DNA of 64,000 nucleotides from Bacteroidales bacterium (lineage in GTDB: Bacteria > Bacteroidota > Bacteroidia > Bacteroidales > UBA1715): NCBI GenBank assembly GCA_016714605.1, contig JADKDL010000006.1:232187-296186 (forward strand), read 5' to 3'. Shown here one piece after another: positions 42,921-52,875 of this stretch (position 1 is its first letter; every line of letters starts with the position of its first letter). The position numbers and the translations under genes are program-made. Under the pieces are notes generated by a model, which saw nothing but the letters and a program-made list of their open reading frames with translations, was not told where the DNA came from and did no database searches.

Positions 42921-44456
42921 ATGATATACAGAGCATTACCAAAAATATTTTTATTTTGCTTTTTTCTTCTTTGGGCTTCGGCAAATACGGCATTTGCACA
43001 AAAAAAAATAGAAATTCTCCGAACAGATTCACTCGTGTTTGAAAAACGCAGAGGCGCCGATTTAAGACGCCTTTATGGCAATGTGAAATTTAAACATAAT
43101 GATGTAATAATGTATTGCGATAGTGCTCATTTTTACTCAAAAGATAATTTGTTTAACGCTTATTCACGGGTAAATATAGACCAGAAAAATGAATTGTTTA
43201 TTATTGCCGATTCACTCATTTATAATGGAAATAATCAATTTGCAAAACTTCGCGGTAGAGTAAAAATGACCGATGATGGTACTACTTTAGTTACCAAATT
43301 TCTAGATTATGACCTTGAAAATCATATCGGTTACTACTACAATGGAGGCACAATAACCGATGCAGAGAACGTACTGGTGAGCGAATCGGGGACATATAGA
43401 GAGACTGAAAAAGAAATGCTTTTTAAAGACTCTGTAACCCTCACAAATCCGGAGTACATTATCTATACAGACACATTACGATATCTGACCTCACCCGAAA
43501 TAGCTTTTTTCTACGGGCCAACAGATATTGTTAGCGATGAGAATTTTATCTATACAGAAAATGGTTGGTACGACACCAAAAAAAATGAAGCTCAGTTTGA
43601 AAAAAATTCATACATGCAAAATAAAAGTAATTTTATTTATGGCGACAGTTTGTACTATGATAGAAATAAAGGCTACGGCAAAGCGTTTGATAATGTGCTT
43701 ATTAAAGATACTACAGAGGGGCTTCTCATATATGGTGAATACGCATATTACAAGGAAGAGCCTGAATTTTTCTTCGTAAAAGACAGTTTGTGTTTGATAA
43801 AAACATTCTCTTCAGATTCGCTCTATCTTCATGCAGATTCGCTTACTATGGCTTCGTTTTTAGCAGATACCTTATCTTCAGACACTACAACCTACCGACT
43901 GATTAAGGCTTTTCACAAAGTACGGTTCTTTAAACCTGATTTGCAAGGTTGCGCAGATTCTATAGTTTATAATACAAAAGACTCTATAATTCAATTGCTT
44001 ATAAACCCAATTATTTGGACAGAAAACAATCAAATAACCGGTGAGAAAATTAGAATACACCTTCTAAAAAACGAAGTAGACAAAATTTATGTAGATGAAA
44101 ATTCACTTCTTGTTCAACAAGACGACTCGGTAAGTTATAATCAAATAAAAGGTTCAAATATGATTTCTTATTTGAGAGAACAGGAAATGTATCGTTTAGA
44201 TGTAAATGGAAAGGGTGAAACCATATATTATTTGCGAGATGGTGAGAGTCTTACCGGTATAAATAAAGCTATATGCGAAGATATTACTGTCTTTTTTAAA
44301 GATAGCGAAGTAGAAACAATCACTTTTAAGAAAAAGCCAAGTGGAACACTTTTCCCACCTGATAAATTGAGTTCGGAAGAGTCGAGGCTTGAGGGTTTTA
44401 AATGGAACAGTTACCAAAGACCCATTGATAAAAATGATATTTATATCTACAGATAA
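42921..44456 (+). CDS. OstA-like (LptA/LptD N-terminal type) envelope protein
   Basis: Signal peptide (residues 1-26, ending NTAFA), then repeated OstA-type beta segments: LRRLYGNVKFKHNDVIMYCD, FAKLRGRVKMTDDGTTLVTK, with many DSL and DT turns along the chain (511 residues). Such proteins form the periplasmic beta-jelly-roll that carries lipopolysaccharide to the outer membrane, and this long Bacteroidota form is typical. It follows the MoxR frame after 10 bp on the same strand. Confidence 0.85.
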   Translation: MIYRALPKIFLFCFFLLWASANTAFAQKKIEILRTDSLVFEKRRGADLRRLYGNVKFKHNDVIMYCDSAHFYSKDNLFNAYSRVNIDQKNELFIIADSLIYNGNNQFAKLRGRVKMTDDGTTLVTKFLDYDLENHIGYYYNGGTITDAENVLVSESGTYRETEKEMLFKDSVTLTNPEYIIYTDTLRYLTSPEIAFFYGPTDIVSDENFIYTENGWYDTKKNEAQFEKNSYMQNKSNFIYGDSLYYDRNKGYGKAFDNVLIKDTTEGLLIYGEYAYYKEEPEFFFVKDSLCLIKTFSSDSLYLHADSLTMASFLADTLSSDTTTYRLIKAFHKVRFFKPDLQGCADSIVYNTKDSIIQLLINPIIWTENNQITGEKIRIHLLKNEVDKIYVDENSLLVQQDDSVSYNQIKGSNMISYLREQEMYRLDVNGKGETIYYLRDGESLTGINKAICEDITVFFKDSEVETITFKKKPSGTLFPPDKLSSEESRLEGFKWNSYQRPIDKNDIYIYR

Positions 44457-44669
44457 ACATCTCTACCAAGATTGTTACTATAGATTGTTTTCTGATGAAG
44501 TAAATAAATAATATTAATGTATTTCATTATTTATGTATTTTTCGTAATTTGTTTAACGCTGTTTTACAAATATAAAAAACAACAATATGGAATAAAAATA
44601 TAATGTAATTGTATCAGAGTCAAATAATTTTCAAATTAATATATTTTCAAATTTTCAAAATACATACAG

Positions 44670-45308
44670 ATGAAAACCATTTTCACATTCTTAATTCTAT
44701 CAATATTTTGTATAAGTGCAAATGCTCAGCTTTTACAAAAAATATCGTTACCCGCACCAGATACAACGGGAGGCATTCCGCTGATGAAGGCACTAGACGA
44801 CAGAAAATCTACGAAATCTTTTGACCCAGAAAAAACCCTTTCTAACGAACATATTTCTAACATTCTTTGGGCTGCTTACGGAATAAACAGAAAAGACGGT
44901 AAACGTACCGTAGCATCTTCATTTAATCAGCAAGAGCTATCTATATATATAGTTTTGAAAGCTGGAGTTTTTTTATGGGATAGTAAAAAGAACATTCTCA
45001 ATCAGGTACTTTCGGGCGATCATAGAGCTGCAACCGGAATGCAAGATTATGTTGCAAATGCATCTATGAACATTTTATATGTGTCTGACTTTACATTGCT
45101 TCCAAAATCGCCTAACGATGAGCAAAAAGCACTTACTTCTCATATTCATAGCGGTTTCTCTGCGCAAAATGTATATCTCTATGCAGCATCGGCAAATTTA
45201 GGTGCTTGTGTAAGAAGCAGTTTCGATAAAGCTGCTTTAGCTAGTCTGCTTAAACTCAAATCTACTCAGCAAGTCATTCTTACTCAATCTGTAGGATTCG
45301 AAAAATAA
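44670..45308 (+). CDS. Exported nitroreductase-family (SagB/ThcOx-like) protein
   Basis: 212 residues: signal peptide (TFLILSIFCISANAQ), then a nitroreductase FMN fold with KALDDRKSTKSFDPEKTLS, ILWAAYGINRKDGKRTVASS and HSGFSAQNVYLYAASANLGA. Secreted nitroreductase-like proteins with a pattern of this kind are frequent in Bacteroidota; the natural substrate is unknown. Stands alone, followed by a 33-bp palindromic repeat. Possible FMN binding comes from the family and is not shown by a unique residue here. Confidence 0.85.
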   Translation: MKTIFTFLILSIFCISANAQLLQKISLPAPDTTGGIPLMKALDDRKSTKSFDPEKTLSNEHISNILWAAYGINRKDGKRTVASSFNQQELSIYIVLKAGVFLWDSKKNILNQVLSGDHRAATGMQDYVANASMNILYVSDFTLLPKSPNDEQKALTSHIHSGFSAQNVYLYAASANLGACVRSSFDKAALASLLKLKSTQQVILTQSVGFEK

Positions 45309-45326
45309 TGAATTTATCATTTTGGA

Positions 45327-45359
45327 ATTGAGGGTTTGACTTGAAGTCAAGCTCTCAAT
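45327..45359. repeat. 33-bp dispersed palindromic repeat, copy 1
   Basis: ATTGAGGGTTTGACTT, a single G, then the near-complement AAGTCAAGCTCTCAAT. An almost identical copy (one difference) lies at 57476-57508. Each lies at the 3' end of a gene, so it could act as a terminator as well as being a dispersed element. Confidence 0.8.
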
Positions 45360-45693
45360 ATTTCTAACGCAAAAGTAAGTTGATTGAAACAAATCTGAAC
45401 AATTACATAAAAATATTTCTTATTATGCAATTATTTTCCCTGAGTAACTATCTATATTTTTAAGCCTTATGGTTAAGGAAATATTTGAATAAAGCTAATT
45501 GTTACTTTCCTTAGTTTTTTAAAAATAGATTGTTTATCATTTGCATTTATCACTAAGCAAACACGGGGGAGGGTGTATTTTTTATTATCGAAAATCCTTA
45601 CTCCAATTTTTGGTTATCATACTCTTAGTTTCATTTATATTATATAATTGAAACTAACATCCCTTGATATTAGTTTTTTGTTAAACACCAAAT
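45360..45693. other. Intergenic region at the edge of the defence island
   Basis: 334 bp of AT-rich DNA between the palindromic repeat and the DUF4391 gene stop. No gene or clear terminator recognised. Confidence 0.4.
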
Positions 45694-46329
45694 TTACATT
45701 TGAAATTTCTCAAACTCCCTAATCTTTTCCTGTAATAAAATATTCAATTCAACTTTTTTATTAAACTGCTTACAGTTTTTAATTTCGTTTTCCAAACGGG
45801 AAATTTGAAATTCTAATTTCTTTTTTCTTTGCTCAAAGTCAATAAGTTTAGAAAGTTTTTGTTTTTGTTTACCTGATATTGTGATACAAAAATTGGCAAA
45901 TACATCATCTAAACTTTTTTTTAAGTCGAGTTGATATTTATTTTCATCTCTATTAAACCAATCTGTTGAAAACCTCCAATCTATTACACAAGTATCTTCG
46001 TTTGTTGCGTGTTTATGTTTTTGTGAAGCTGATAGTAGTATAGAATTTTCCCACTTAAGTATAAAAATAATTTGATACGGAATGTATTTATCAATAATAT
46101 CTAAAATTTCAAAAGGTGCAGATATTTTCTTTACTGATATTTCAAATATTTGTATTTCAACTGCATCTATTCCTGTAAGGTTTATTGTTTCTGAAGATAA
46201 TTTATGTACCCATTTAATTTTTTCTATCTCTTCAGTAAATAATTTCTTTTGTTTTGTAGTAATATACTTGTCAAAAGAATTTTTAGGAACAACTCTATTA
46301 ACTATAGTCGTTTTTGGTAATGCAAACAT
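45694..46329 (-). CDS. DUF4391 domain protein of the defence island
   Basis: 211 residues; N-terminal FALPKTTIVNRVVPKNSFDKYI is the family signature, followed by an alpha/beta domain (KWVHKLSSETINLTG) and a Lys/Glu-rich coiled coil (FEQRKKKLEFQISRLENEI). DUF4391 proteins are usually found beside helicases of restriction-modification-like systems; the molecular role is not known. Its ATG directly follows the helicase stop (the stop and start abut), so the two are translationally coupled. Last gene of the island. Confidence 0.8.
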   Translation of the reverse strand: MFALPKTTIVNRVVPKNSFDKYITTKQKKLFTEEIEKIKWVHKLSSETINLTGIDAVEIQIFEISVKKISAPFEILDIIDKYIPYQIIFILKWENSILLSASQKHKHATNEDTCVIDWRFSTDWFNRDENKYQLDLKKSLDDVFANFCITISGKQKQKLSKLIDFEQRKKKLEFQISRLENEIKNCKQFNKKVELNILLQEKIREFEKFQM

Positions 46330-49300
46330 TTACTTAATAATTAAAAATGAAATAAGTTGAAAATCTTCAATTCCTTTGATTTGAGAACGTAACGCTGATG
46401 TACCTCCAGATTTGAATAAGCTTAAAACGTCTTTTTCTTCTTCTGTTTTTAGAATGGTACTGATGCTCTTTTGCAATAAACTCGAGTATAAATCCATTCT
46501 TTTATAATCATTTGTTTCCTCACTCAATTGTTTTGCTACTTCATGAATTGGTTCACTTTTCCCTTTACAAATATATCGTAGAATATCTAATGTTTTTTTT
46601 GCATCAATATGATTCTGTATTAAATCTCCATTTTCTTTAAGATACACTATATAGTATGGATGTAATCTGTTTTGTTTGTCAATATTTATAGTTGTGTTTA
46701 CATTTTTCAATATATAGATTACGCCTTTTTCTACAGATTCAGTTGCAGAAACTACTGCGTGTAAGCCTTCGGGAATATTTTTTAATTCGCCATAGGCTTT
46801 TATATAATTTGAAAGATCAACTCTAAATTCATTTAGCCCTAAATCGGTAATGCTAACACCTTCGCGTAAATCCTCTAAATCAACTACTTCATATTTAAGT
46901 TTTTCCAACTGAATTTTACGATATTCTAAATCCTTTTCCTCTGTATTCAAAATATTATCATCGCCAGTACTAGCCATATTACTAATAAGCATACGATTTT
47001 CAACGCGTTGTTTAAGATTAATGTATGCATCGAGTGTAACATCGGGCCAAAAGTTTACCATTGTAATATTTGAATTGATTGAGCCAATTCTGTCAATTCG
47101 ACCAAATCGTTGTATTATTCGTACTGGGTTCCAATGTATGTCGTAATTAATTAAATAATCGCAATCTTGTAGGTTTTGTCCTTCCGATATACAGTCTGTG
47201 GCAATTAAAATATCGAGTTTGTCAATAATATTTGGATATAATTGTGCTTTGCTTTTTGAAATTGGAGAAAAGCAAGTTAATAATTCGTTCAAATCGGTAT
47301 GTATTTCTTTTGAAGTACAAAGTCTTTTTGAGCCTGTAATTAAAGCTGAGTTTATTCCGTAAGTTTCTTTCAAAAAGTCTTTTAAACTTTTATATAAATA
47401 GTTTGCAGTATCTGCAAATGCAGTAAATATTATTACTTTCTTGTTGTTTGGGTTTAATGGATTTTCAATTTTTTCTGAAAGAATCTTTTTTAGCTCTTCT
47501 AGTTTTAAATCATTCTCGCCAAATATATTTTTTACTTCATCAAGTAAATTTTTTAAAAAATTCAAATCAGAAGTAAGGTCTTCTTTCCATTTAATTAAAT
47601 CAAGGTCGCAAATACGAACTTTAACTTTTTTACCAATTATATTTTCTTCATCGCCCCATTCAGACTCCCAATCAATTTCTTCTGATGCAGGACTTAATTG
47701 AACTCCGGAATAAGTGTCGTTCTCGCCTTTTTCAATAGCAGTTAAAGAGTCGTTTATTTGATTGTAAATATTTAAAACTGTTAAGCGAAATGAATCAACC
47801 GAACTTTCAATTCGTTTTAATAGATTTATACGCATTAACATTTGCAAACTGCGTTCTCTGTCTATTTGCGTAAAAGTTCCGCCCGATCCCGATTTTGCTT
47901 TTTTATCATATAAGTCGGCATACTGCTTAATCTTACTTGGTAAAATATAATTTAATGGTGAATAAACAGAAAGATTCAGCATTGTTAATTTGTTGGCAAT
48001 GCTTTGGTAATTAACATCGTTTAAGTGTGTTAATGCCTTTTGAATAGATTTTGGTTTATTTCTCGTTGGAAATCTCCCAATAGCTGTTGTGTCGTAATAG
48101 GAGGTAATATGTTTGCGTGAACGTGCAATTGTTAAACTATCAAGAATTTCAAAGAAATCGAAATCTAACATATCTAACAACTTTTCAGTTGTACGTTCTT
48201 CGGTAGTATATCTTGACCAAATATTGAATGACTGTTGTGCTCTTCTAAAAATTTGGTCGATACTTCGCTCTGTTTTTAGCTTATCATCAATATTACTTGC
48301 AGAACCTTCATAAGCTAAAGCTAATTGATTTTTCAAATCATTAAACCTATTGTTTACCGGTGTTGCCGAAAGCATTAATACTTTAGTCTCAATACCTTCA
48401 AGTATGATTTTTCGCAACAATTTTTGGTAACGATTTTCTTTACCTACAACTGTATTATTATTTCTAAAGTTATGCGATTCGTCAATTACAACTAATCCAT
48501 AATTACCCCAATTTACAGCTTCTAAATTTCGCCCGTTGCTTATACCTTTTTCTCTCGATAAATCGGTATGAAAAAGCACGTCATATCTAAATCGGTCTTT
48601 TGCAAGAATGTTGTTTTTATCGTTTTGTCTATAAGTATTCCAGTTGGCTTCAAGCTTTTTTGGACAAAGCACTAAAACATCTTTATTTCTTTTTTCATAA
48701 TATTTAATTACACCAAGTGCCGAAAATGTCTTTCCTAAACCAACACTATCGGCAATTATGCAACCATTGTATTTTTCGAGTTTATTAATAGCACCAATTA
48801 CTGCATCGCGTTGAAAATTATAGAGTTTGTTCCAAATTTCGGTATGCTTAAATCCAATTTCATCGTTTGGCAAAGTATCTATAGACAAATCGCTTAAGAA
48901 ATTATTGAAAATATTATATAGTGTAATGAAATATATAAATTCGGGGCTATTTTCTTTATAGGCATTTTCAAAATATTCCTGGACAGAATTTGTTACATTT
49001 TTCAAACTTTCTTCGTTTTCCCAAACTTGGTTAAACCATTCCAAATACGCTGCACTATCGGGATAGTTTACTTTATGAATTAATGTAGGAAAACCTTGTT
49101 TGTGCGTAACACCAATATCGGAAGATGTAAAACCAACTATATTTGAGAAAGCTACGCTACTTTGGTCTTTATTGTCGATGTGTATTAAACCGTTTAAAGG
49201 AATATTTGAATGTTTATTTGACTTAAATACAACCTTTTGTTTTACCCATTCCGAACATTCTTTTGCAATAGCTCGTTGGTTTAATTCGCTTTTTAAACGT

Positions 49301-49437
49301 AATTCAAATTCACCACCACAAAGATGTGTCTCGTTGTAAATATGAGGTATATAGAACTCCCTTGATTGCTTTTGAAGATTTTCTTGAATAAATGTTGGCG
49401 AGGTGAAAATAAACTTCAACTCATCAATTGAATTCAA
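46330..49437 (-). CDS. SNF2-type helicase of the defence island (main frame; true 5' end at 49567)
   Basis: Superfamily 2 helicase or translocase, 1035 residues in this frame. Seen: a phospholipase-D-like N-terminal region (LRLKSELNQRAIAKECSEWVK, HIDNKDQSSVAFSN), Walker A ADSVGLGKTFSALG, VIDESHNFRN (DEAH-type), LSATPVNNRF, and the C-terminal lobe IIFTAFADTANYLY with ATDCISEGQNLQ and IIQRFGRIDRIGS. It probably moves along DNA to sense or clear foreign DNA. The TTG start at 49437 has a stop right before it; the missing N-terminus (LSIAASSFSIYAYEALEK) lies in another frame at 49424-49567, and deletion of one G joins them. Confidence 0.88.
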   Translation of the reverse strand: MNSIDELKFIFTSPTFIQENLQKQSREFYIPHIYNETHLCGGEFELRLKSELNQRAIAKECSEWVKQKVVFKSNKHSNIPLNGLIHIDNKDQSSVAFSNIVGFTSSDIGVTHKQGFPTLIHKVNYPDSAAYLEWFNQVWENEESLKNVTNSVQEYFENAYKENSPEFIYFITLYNIFNNFLSDLSIDTLPNDEIGFKHTEIWNKLYNFQRDAVIGAINKLEKYNGCIIADSVGLGKTFSALGVIKYYEKRNKDVLVLCPKKLEANWNTYRQNDKNNILAKDRFRYDVLFHTDLSREKGISNGRNLEAVNWGNYGLVVIDESHNFRNNNTVVGKENRYQKLLRKIILEGIETKVLMLSATPVNNRFNDLKNQLALAYEGSASNIDDKLKTERSIDQIFRRAQQSFNIWSRYTTEERTTEKLLDMLDFDFFEILDSLTIARSRKHITSYYDTTAIGRFPTRNKPKSIQKALTHLNDVNYQSIANKLTMLNLSVYSPLNYILPSKIKQYADLYDKKAKSGSGGTFTQIDRERSLQMLMRINLLKRIESSVDSFRLTVLNIYNQINDSLTAIEKGENDTYSGVQLSPASEEIDWESEWGDEENIIGKKVKVRICDLDLIKWKEDLTSDLNFLKNLLDEVKNIFGENDLKLEELKKILSEKIENPLNPNNKKVIIFTAFADTANYLYKSLKDFLKETYGINSALITGSKRLCTSKEIHTDLNELLTCFSPISKSKAQLYPNIIDKLDILIATDCISEGQNLQDCDYLINYDIHWNPVRIIQRFGRIDRIGSINSNITMVNFWPDVTLDAYINLKQRVENRMLISNMASTGDDNILNTEEKDLEYRKIQLEKLKYEVVDLEDLREGVSITDLGLNEFRVDLSNYIKAYGELKNIPEGLHAVVSATESVEKGVIYILKNVNTTINIDKQNRLHPYYIVYLKENGDLIQNHIDAKKTLDILRYICKGKSEPIHEVAKQLSEETNDYKRMDLYSSLLQKSISTILKTEEEKDVLSLFKSGGTSALRSQIKGIEDFQLISFLIIK

Positions 49438-49567
49438 CTCCTTTTTCTAACGCTTCGTAGGCATAAATAGAAAATGAAGAAGCAGCAATTGATAATTTGC
49501 TGCCCTTTTTTATTTCTACTTTTAAATCATCAACAAGTCGATGATTGATATTATCAATGAGTTTCAT
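49424..49567 (-). pseudogene. 5' end of the helicase gene, cut off by a frameshift
   Basis: A 47-residue frame from ATG: MKLIDNINHRLVDDLKVEIK then GSKLSIAASSFSIYAYEALE and a stop at GVEFN. The SIAASxFSIYAYEAL segment is typical of the PLD-like N-terminus of such helicases. Removing one G from the GG at 49441-49446 (CTCCTTTTT on the plus strand) gives EKELNSIDELKF, which runs into the helicase frame at 49437. The true gene therefore begins at 49567. Confidence 0.75.
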
Positions 49568-49590
49568 CTGTTTTAATATTGATTTTTATA

Positions 49591-49630
49591 ATTAACCATT
49601 AACAATCAACAATTAACAATTAACAATTAA
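49591..49630. repeat. TTAATTG / CAATTAA-type array, copy 1
   Basis: About 40 bp of CAATTAA / ACAATTAA units between the Res stop and the helicase start, the shortest and one-sided member of the family also found at 52771, 54688 and 55126. Confidence 0.7.
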
Positions 49631-52600
49631 ATAATAATTTCTAAAAGCTTTTCGTAGCTTGTAATCATTGCGAATTTCACCTCTTGACCACTTATTTCTT
49701 TAAAATGTTCCGATGCACAATGTATTTTTAATTTCTCAATTTCTCGTAAGTCCATTTCCGAATCTGAACCTTTTGTTTCTGCAACAAAATAAATATGACG
49801 AACCTTTTCTTTGTCAAATACTATAGCCCAATCGGGACTATAATTTGCAACAGGTGTTGTAATAACGAATGTTTTAGGAAGCTTTGCATAAATAGAAACT
49901 TCAGCGGCATCTTCCAATTGTTTTGCAAACGTACTTTCAATTTTAGAATCCGTAGTTAAAAAATCATAAATATGCTTTTGCAAAATATCTGAACTTCTTA
50001 ATGCCTTGTAATCATTTGTAAAAACAGTTTTTGAATCGTGGCGTTCTTCTGTTTTATGATATACAATATTATTGAAAATTAAACTAGCTTTCACTTCGTT
50101 TATCAACTTACTGCTTTTGGCAATAAACTCTTCGGGATTTTTACGGAGTAAATAAAATGTTTCTGCTTTAATTTTTTGAAGAATATCAACAACCGTTTTT
50201 CTAGTAAGATTAGTTAAACTTACTATTTCGCCAATTAAATCATAAGTTGTATTTGTATAAATTTCGCTATTTAGTTTTTTTGTAGTTCTGTCGGTTTGTT
50301 TAAATCCCTCGTTATGTTGCAGTTCTTCTTTTGTAGCATTTTTTAGTTCGCCACTTTTTACTTCGTATGTGCGTTCAGAAATTACTAAATTGGCATTCAA
50401 CCGAATTACACTATCGGTAATTAATTTTTCGGTATCGAATTTAACTTCGTAAATGGTTTTAATATTTATTTTGTTCCATAATTCTTGAAATTCTTTTTTA
50501 TGAAAATTTTTATTCAACACAACCGGCAAATCATTTCTTTCATTATCAGGTTTAAATGCTTCGCCCGTATAAACCGATTTCAATAATTTACAAATATCGG
50601 TTCGGTATTGCTCCAAATGTTCGGGTAATGGGATTGTTTCTTTTTCTATTTTTTCACGCCCTTCAACTGTAATTTTATCGTCCTCGTCAATTATATCATT
50701 TTTATACAGATATTTATTTAGCTTCTTTGCTTCATCATTGTCGAGTCGGTGTTCTACACCTCGCTCATCTTTTAATAATTTGCCGATAAAGAAACCAATA
50801 TCAACTTTTTGTGGACGGTTTTTCAATGAATCGGCAATTTCCGATTGTAAGCCTTTGGCAAATTCCTCGTAGCTTTCCGAAGCTATTACGGTAAGTTTAT
50901 TTATATCGTGAACCGCATCGCCAATTGTATCAAAATCGAGGCGATTACCGTTTTCGTTTACACACAAACGCATACCACGACCAACTTCTTGACGACGACG
51001 AATAGTTGCATCGGAATGTTTTAAAGCACAAATTTGAAATACGTTCGGATTGTCCCAACCTTCTTTTAAAGCCGAATGTGAGAATAAAAAACGTGTTGGT
51101 TCAGCAAAACTCAACAGGCGTTCTTTGTCTTTCATTATTAAATCGTAAGCCGAAATATCGTCAGATTCTGCTTCTTCGCCTTTTTTTGCTTTTTTAGTTT
51201 CGGGGTCAACTAATTTGTTCTTTTTATCTATCGAAAAATATCCATTATGAACCTTACTTGCTTCATCACGTTCCAAATATCTATGATAATTGCTTGGCAT
51301 ATACCCTTTATGAATTTCGCTTGGGGCGGTATCTTTTAAATATTCATTGTAATCTTGGTTGAATAAATCAATAAAATCGTTACGAATAATATTATATTCT
51401 TCTTCAAAAATCTTTGCATATTCTCCTAATTCGGCTTCGTTTGTTTCATTATATTTTCTGTATTTTTCAACTGAATCTATAAAGAAAAGTGAAAGTACCT
51501 TAATACCCTTTTCGAACAATTGTTTTTCTTTGGTTAGATGCGAAATTATTGTTTCTCGAATTTGGATTCTACGAAACGTTTTTTCGTCAATATCGCCAAA
51601 GGCTTCGCCTGCAAATAATTCCGTTCCATTTATTACTATCTTATTAAAATAGCCATCTATTTCTTGAATTACATAGTTTTTGTATTGTGGCATTTCGCCC
51701 GAAAGTTGATACAGATTTGCTCCTTTTTCTAATTTTGCTCGAATTCGTTTAACGGTTGTTCCGCTCCGTTTTTCGTATTCAACGAGGGCTAATGGAGGTT
51801 TTGTGGAGCTAATAATTATATTTTCGAGATATAAATAACCTGTAGTTCCTGTAGAACCTTTAAGGTTTATACCTTTTACTTGTATTTTCTTAACCAGTTT
51901 TTGGTTGTAGGCATCGAGTGCATCGAGCCTATATATTTTATTGTAATCTACTTTATGAGTTGCAGAATAGCGAAGCGTAAACAATGGTTTGAAATCTTGC
52001 ATTCCTTCCAATGTTTTTTCGCCATCAACCGATTGCGGTTCGTCAATTATTAATATCGGGTTGGTTTGCGAAATTATTTCAATTGGCTTACGTGTGCCAA
52101 ATTGGTCAAGTTCCATGTATATTCTACGAGCATCTTTACCTTTGGCATTGAATGCTTGTGTGTTAATTATCATTACACTTATACGACTATCGGCAGCAAA
52201 GCTTTCAATATCTTGCGGACGACCTGAATTGTATATAAACGGACTGATTTTATGTCCATATAGCTGCTGAAAGTGGTCTTGCATTATTTGAAACGATTTG
52301 TACACTCCTTCACGTATTGCAATACTTGGAACTATTACAATAAACTTACTCCAACCATATTCTTTATGCAATTCATACATTGTGCGGATGTAGGTATAGG
52401 TTTTACCTGTACCGGTTTCCATCTCAATAGTAAGATTGTAACCTAATTTAATACCCTTGGGGCGTTGGATGGTTTCACTTTCAATTAAATCGTTGGTTTG
52501 TTGAATATTCTTAATGTTTTGGAGTATTTGACTTTCTGAAATGAGAATTGGTCGATTACGATACCCAATATTCTCAAGTATTTCGTATTCAATACCCGAA

Positions 52601-52767
52601 GTGAGCTGCTTACCAGTTCCATCGGCTTGTTCTTTTGCCTTTTTTATTAAATCGGCACTTCGTTCAAGTGTAAATTTGTTTGATTCATGTATTTGCCCTG
52701 CAAAACATTGCACAACGGATTTTACCGCATCTATCTGAAACTTTTGTTCTTTAAACTGTAAAACCAT
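49627..52767 (-). CDS. Type III restriction endonuclease subunit (Res)
   Basis: ATP-dependent restriction subunit of a type III system, 1046 residues. Seen: Walker A IEMETGTGKTYTYIRTMYEL, VIVPSIAIREGVYKSF, the DEAD-type motif ILIIDEPQSVDG, SATHKV, RRRQEVGRGMRLCVN (motif VI), and a C-terminal PD-(D/E)xK nuclease (SPDWAIVFDKEKVRH and VAETKGSD). It cuts unmethylated DNA when working with the Mod subunit encoded at 55250-57251. A TTAATTG array separates it from the AlbA-type gene. Intact length is typical. Confidence 0.93.
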   Translation of the reverse strand: MVLQFKEQKFQIDAVKSVVQCFAGQIHESNKFTLERSADLIKKAKEQADGTGKQLTSGIEYEILENIGYRNRPILISESQILQNIKNIQQTNDLIESETIQRPKGIKLGYNLTIEMETGTGKTYTYIRTMYELHKEYGWSKFIVIVPSIAIREGVYKSFQIMQDHFQQLYGHKISPFIYNSGRPQDIESFAADSRISVMIINTQAFNAKGKDARRIYMELDQFGTRKPIEIISQTNPILIIDEPQSVDGEKTLEGMQDFKPLFTLRYSATHKVDYNKIYRLDALDAYNQKLVKKIQVKGINLKGSTGTTGYLYLENIIISSTKPPLALVEYEKRSGTTVKRIRAKLEKGANLYQLSGEMPQYKNYVIQEIDGYFNKIVINGTELFAGEAFGDIDEKTFRRIQIRETIISHLTKEKQLFEKGIKVLSLFFIDSVEKYRKYNETNEAELGEYAKIFEEEYNIIRNDFIDLFNQDYNEYLKDTAPSEIHKGYMPSNYHRYLERDEASKVHNGYFSIDKKNKLVDPETKKAKKGEEAESDDISAYDLIMKDKERLLSFAEPTRFLFSHSALKEGWDNPNVFQICALKHSDATIRRRQEVGRGMRLCVNENGNRLDFDTIGDAVHDINKLTVIASESYEEFAKGLQSEIADSLKNRPQKVDIGFFIGKLLKDERGVEHRLDNDEAKKLNKYLYKNDIIDEDDKITVEGREKIEKETIPLPEHLEQYRTDICKLLKSVYTGEAFKPDNERNDLPVVLNKNFHKKEFQELWNKINIKTIYEVKFDTEKLITDSVIRLNANLVISERTYEVKSGELKNATKEELQHNEGFKQTDRTTKKLNSEIYTNTTYDLIGEIVSLTNLTRKTVVDILQKIKAETFYLLRKNPEEFIAKSSKLINEVKASLIFNNIVYHKTEERHDSKTVFTNDYKALRSSDILQKHIYDFLTTDSKIESTFAKQLEDAAEVSIYAKLPKTFVITTPVANYSPDWAIVFDKEKVRHIYFVAETKGSDSEMDLREIEKLKIHCASEHFKEISGQEVKFAMITSYEKLLEIII

Positions 52768-52770
52768 AAT

Positions 52771-52875
52771 AATTGTTTAATTGTCAATGGTTAATTGTTA
52801 ATTGTTAATTGATAATTGATAATTTTTAATGGCAAAATTAACCATTGACCATTATCAATTGACCATTATCAATTA
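52771..52875. repeat. Hairpin-forming TTAATTG array between Res and the AlbA-type gene
   Basis: Left half made of TTAATTG / TTGATAA units, right half of CCATTGACC / CCATTATCAATT units, so the two halves are imperfect reverse complements and could fold into one long hairpin. It fills the gap completely. Confidence 0.75.
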
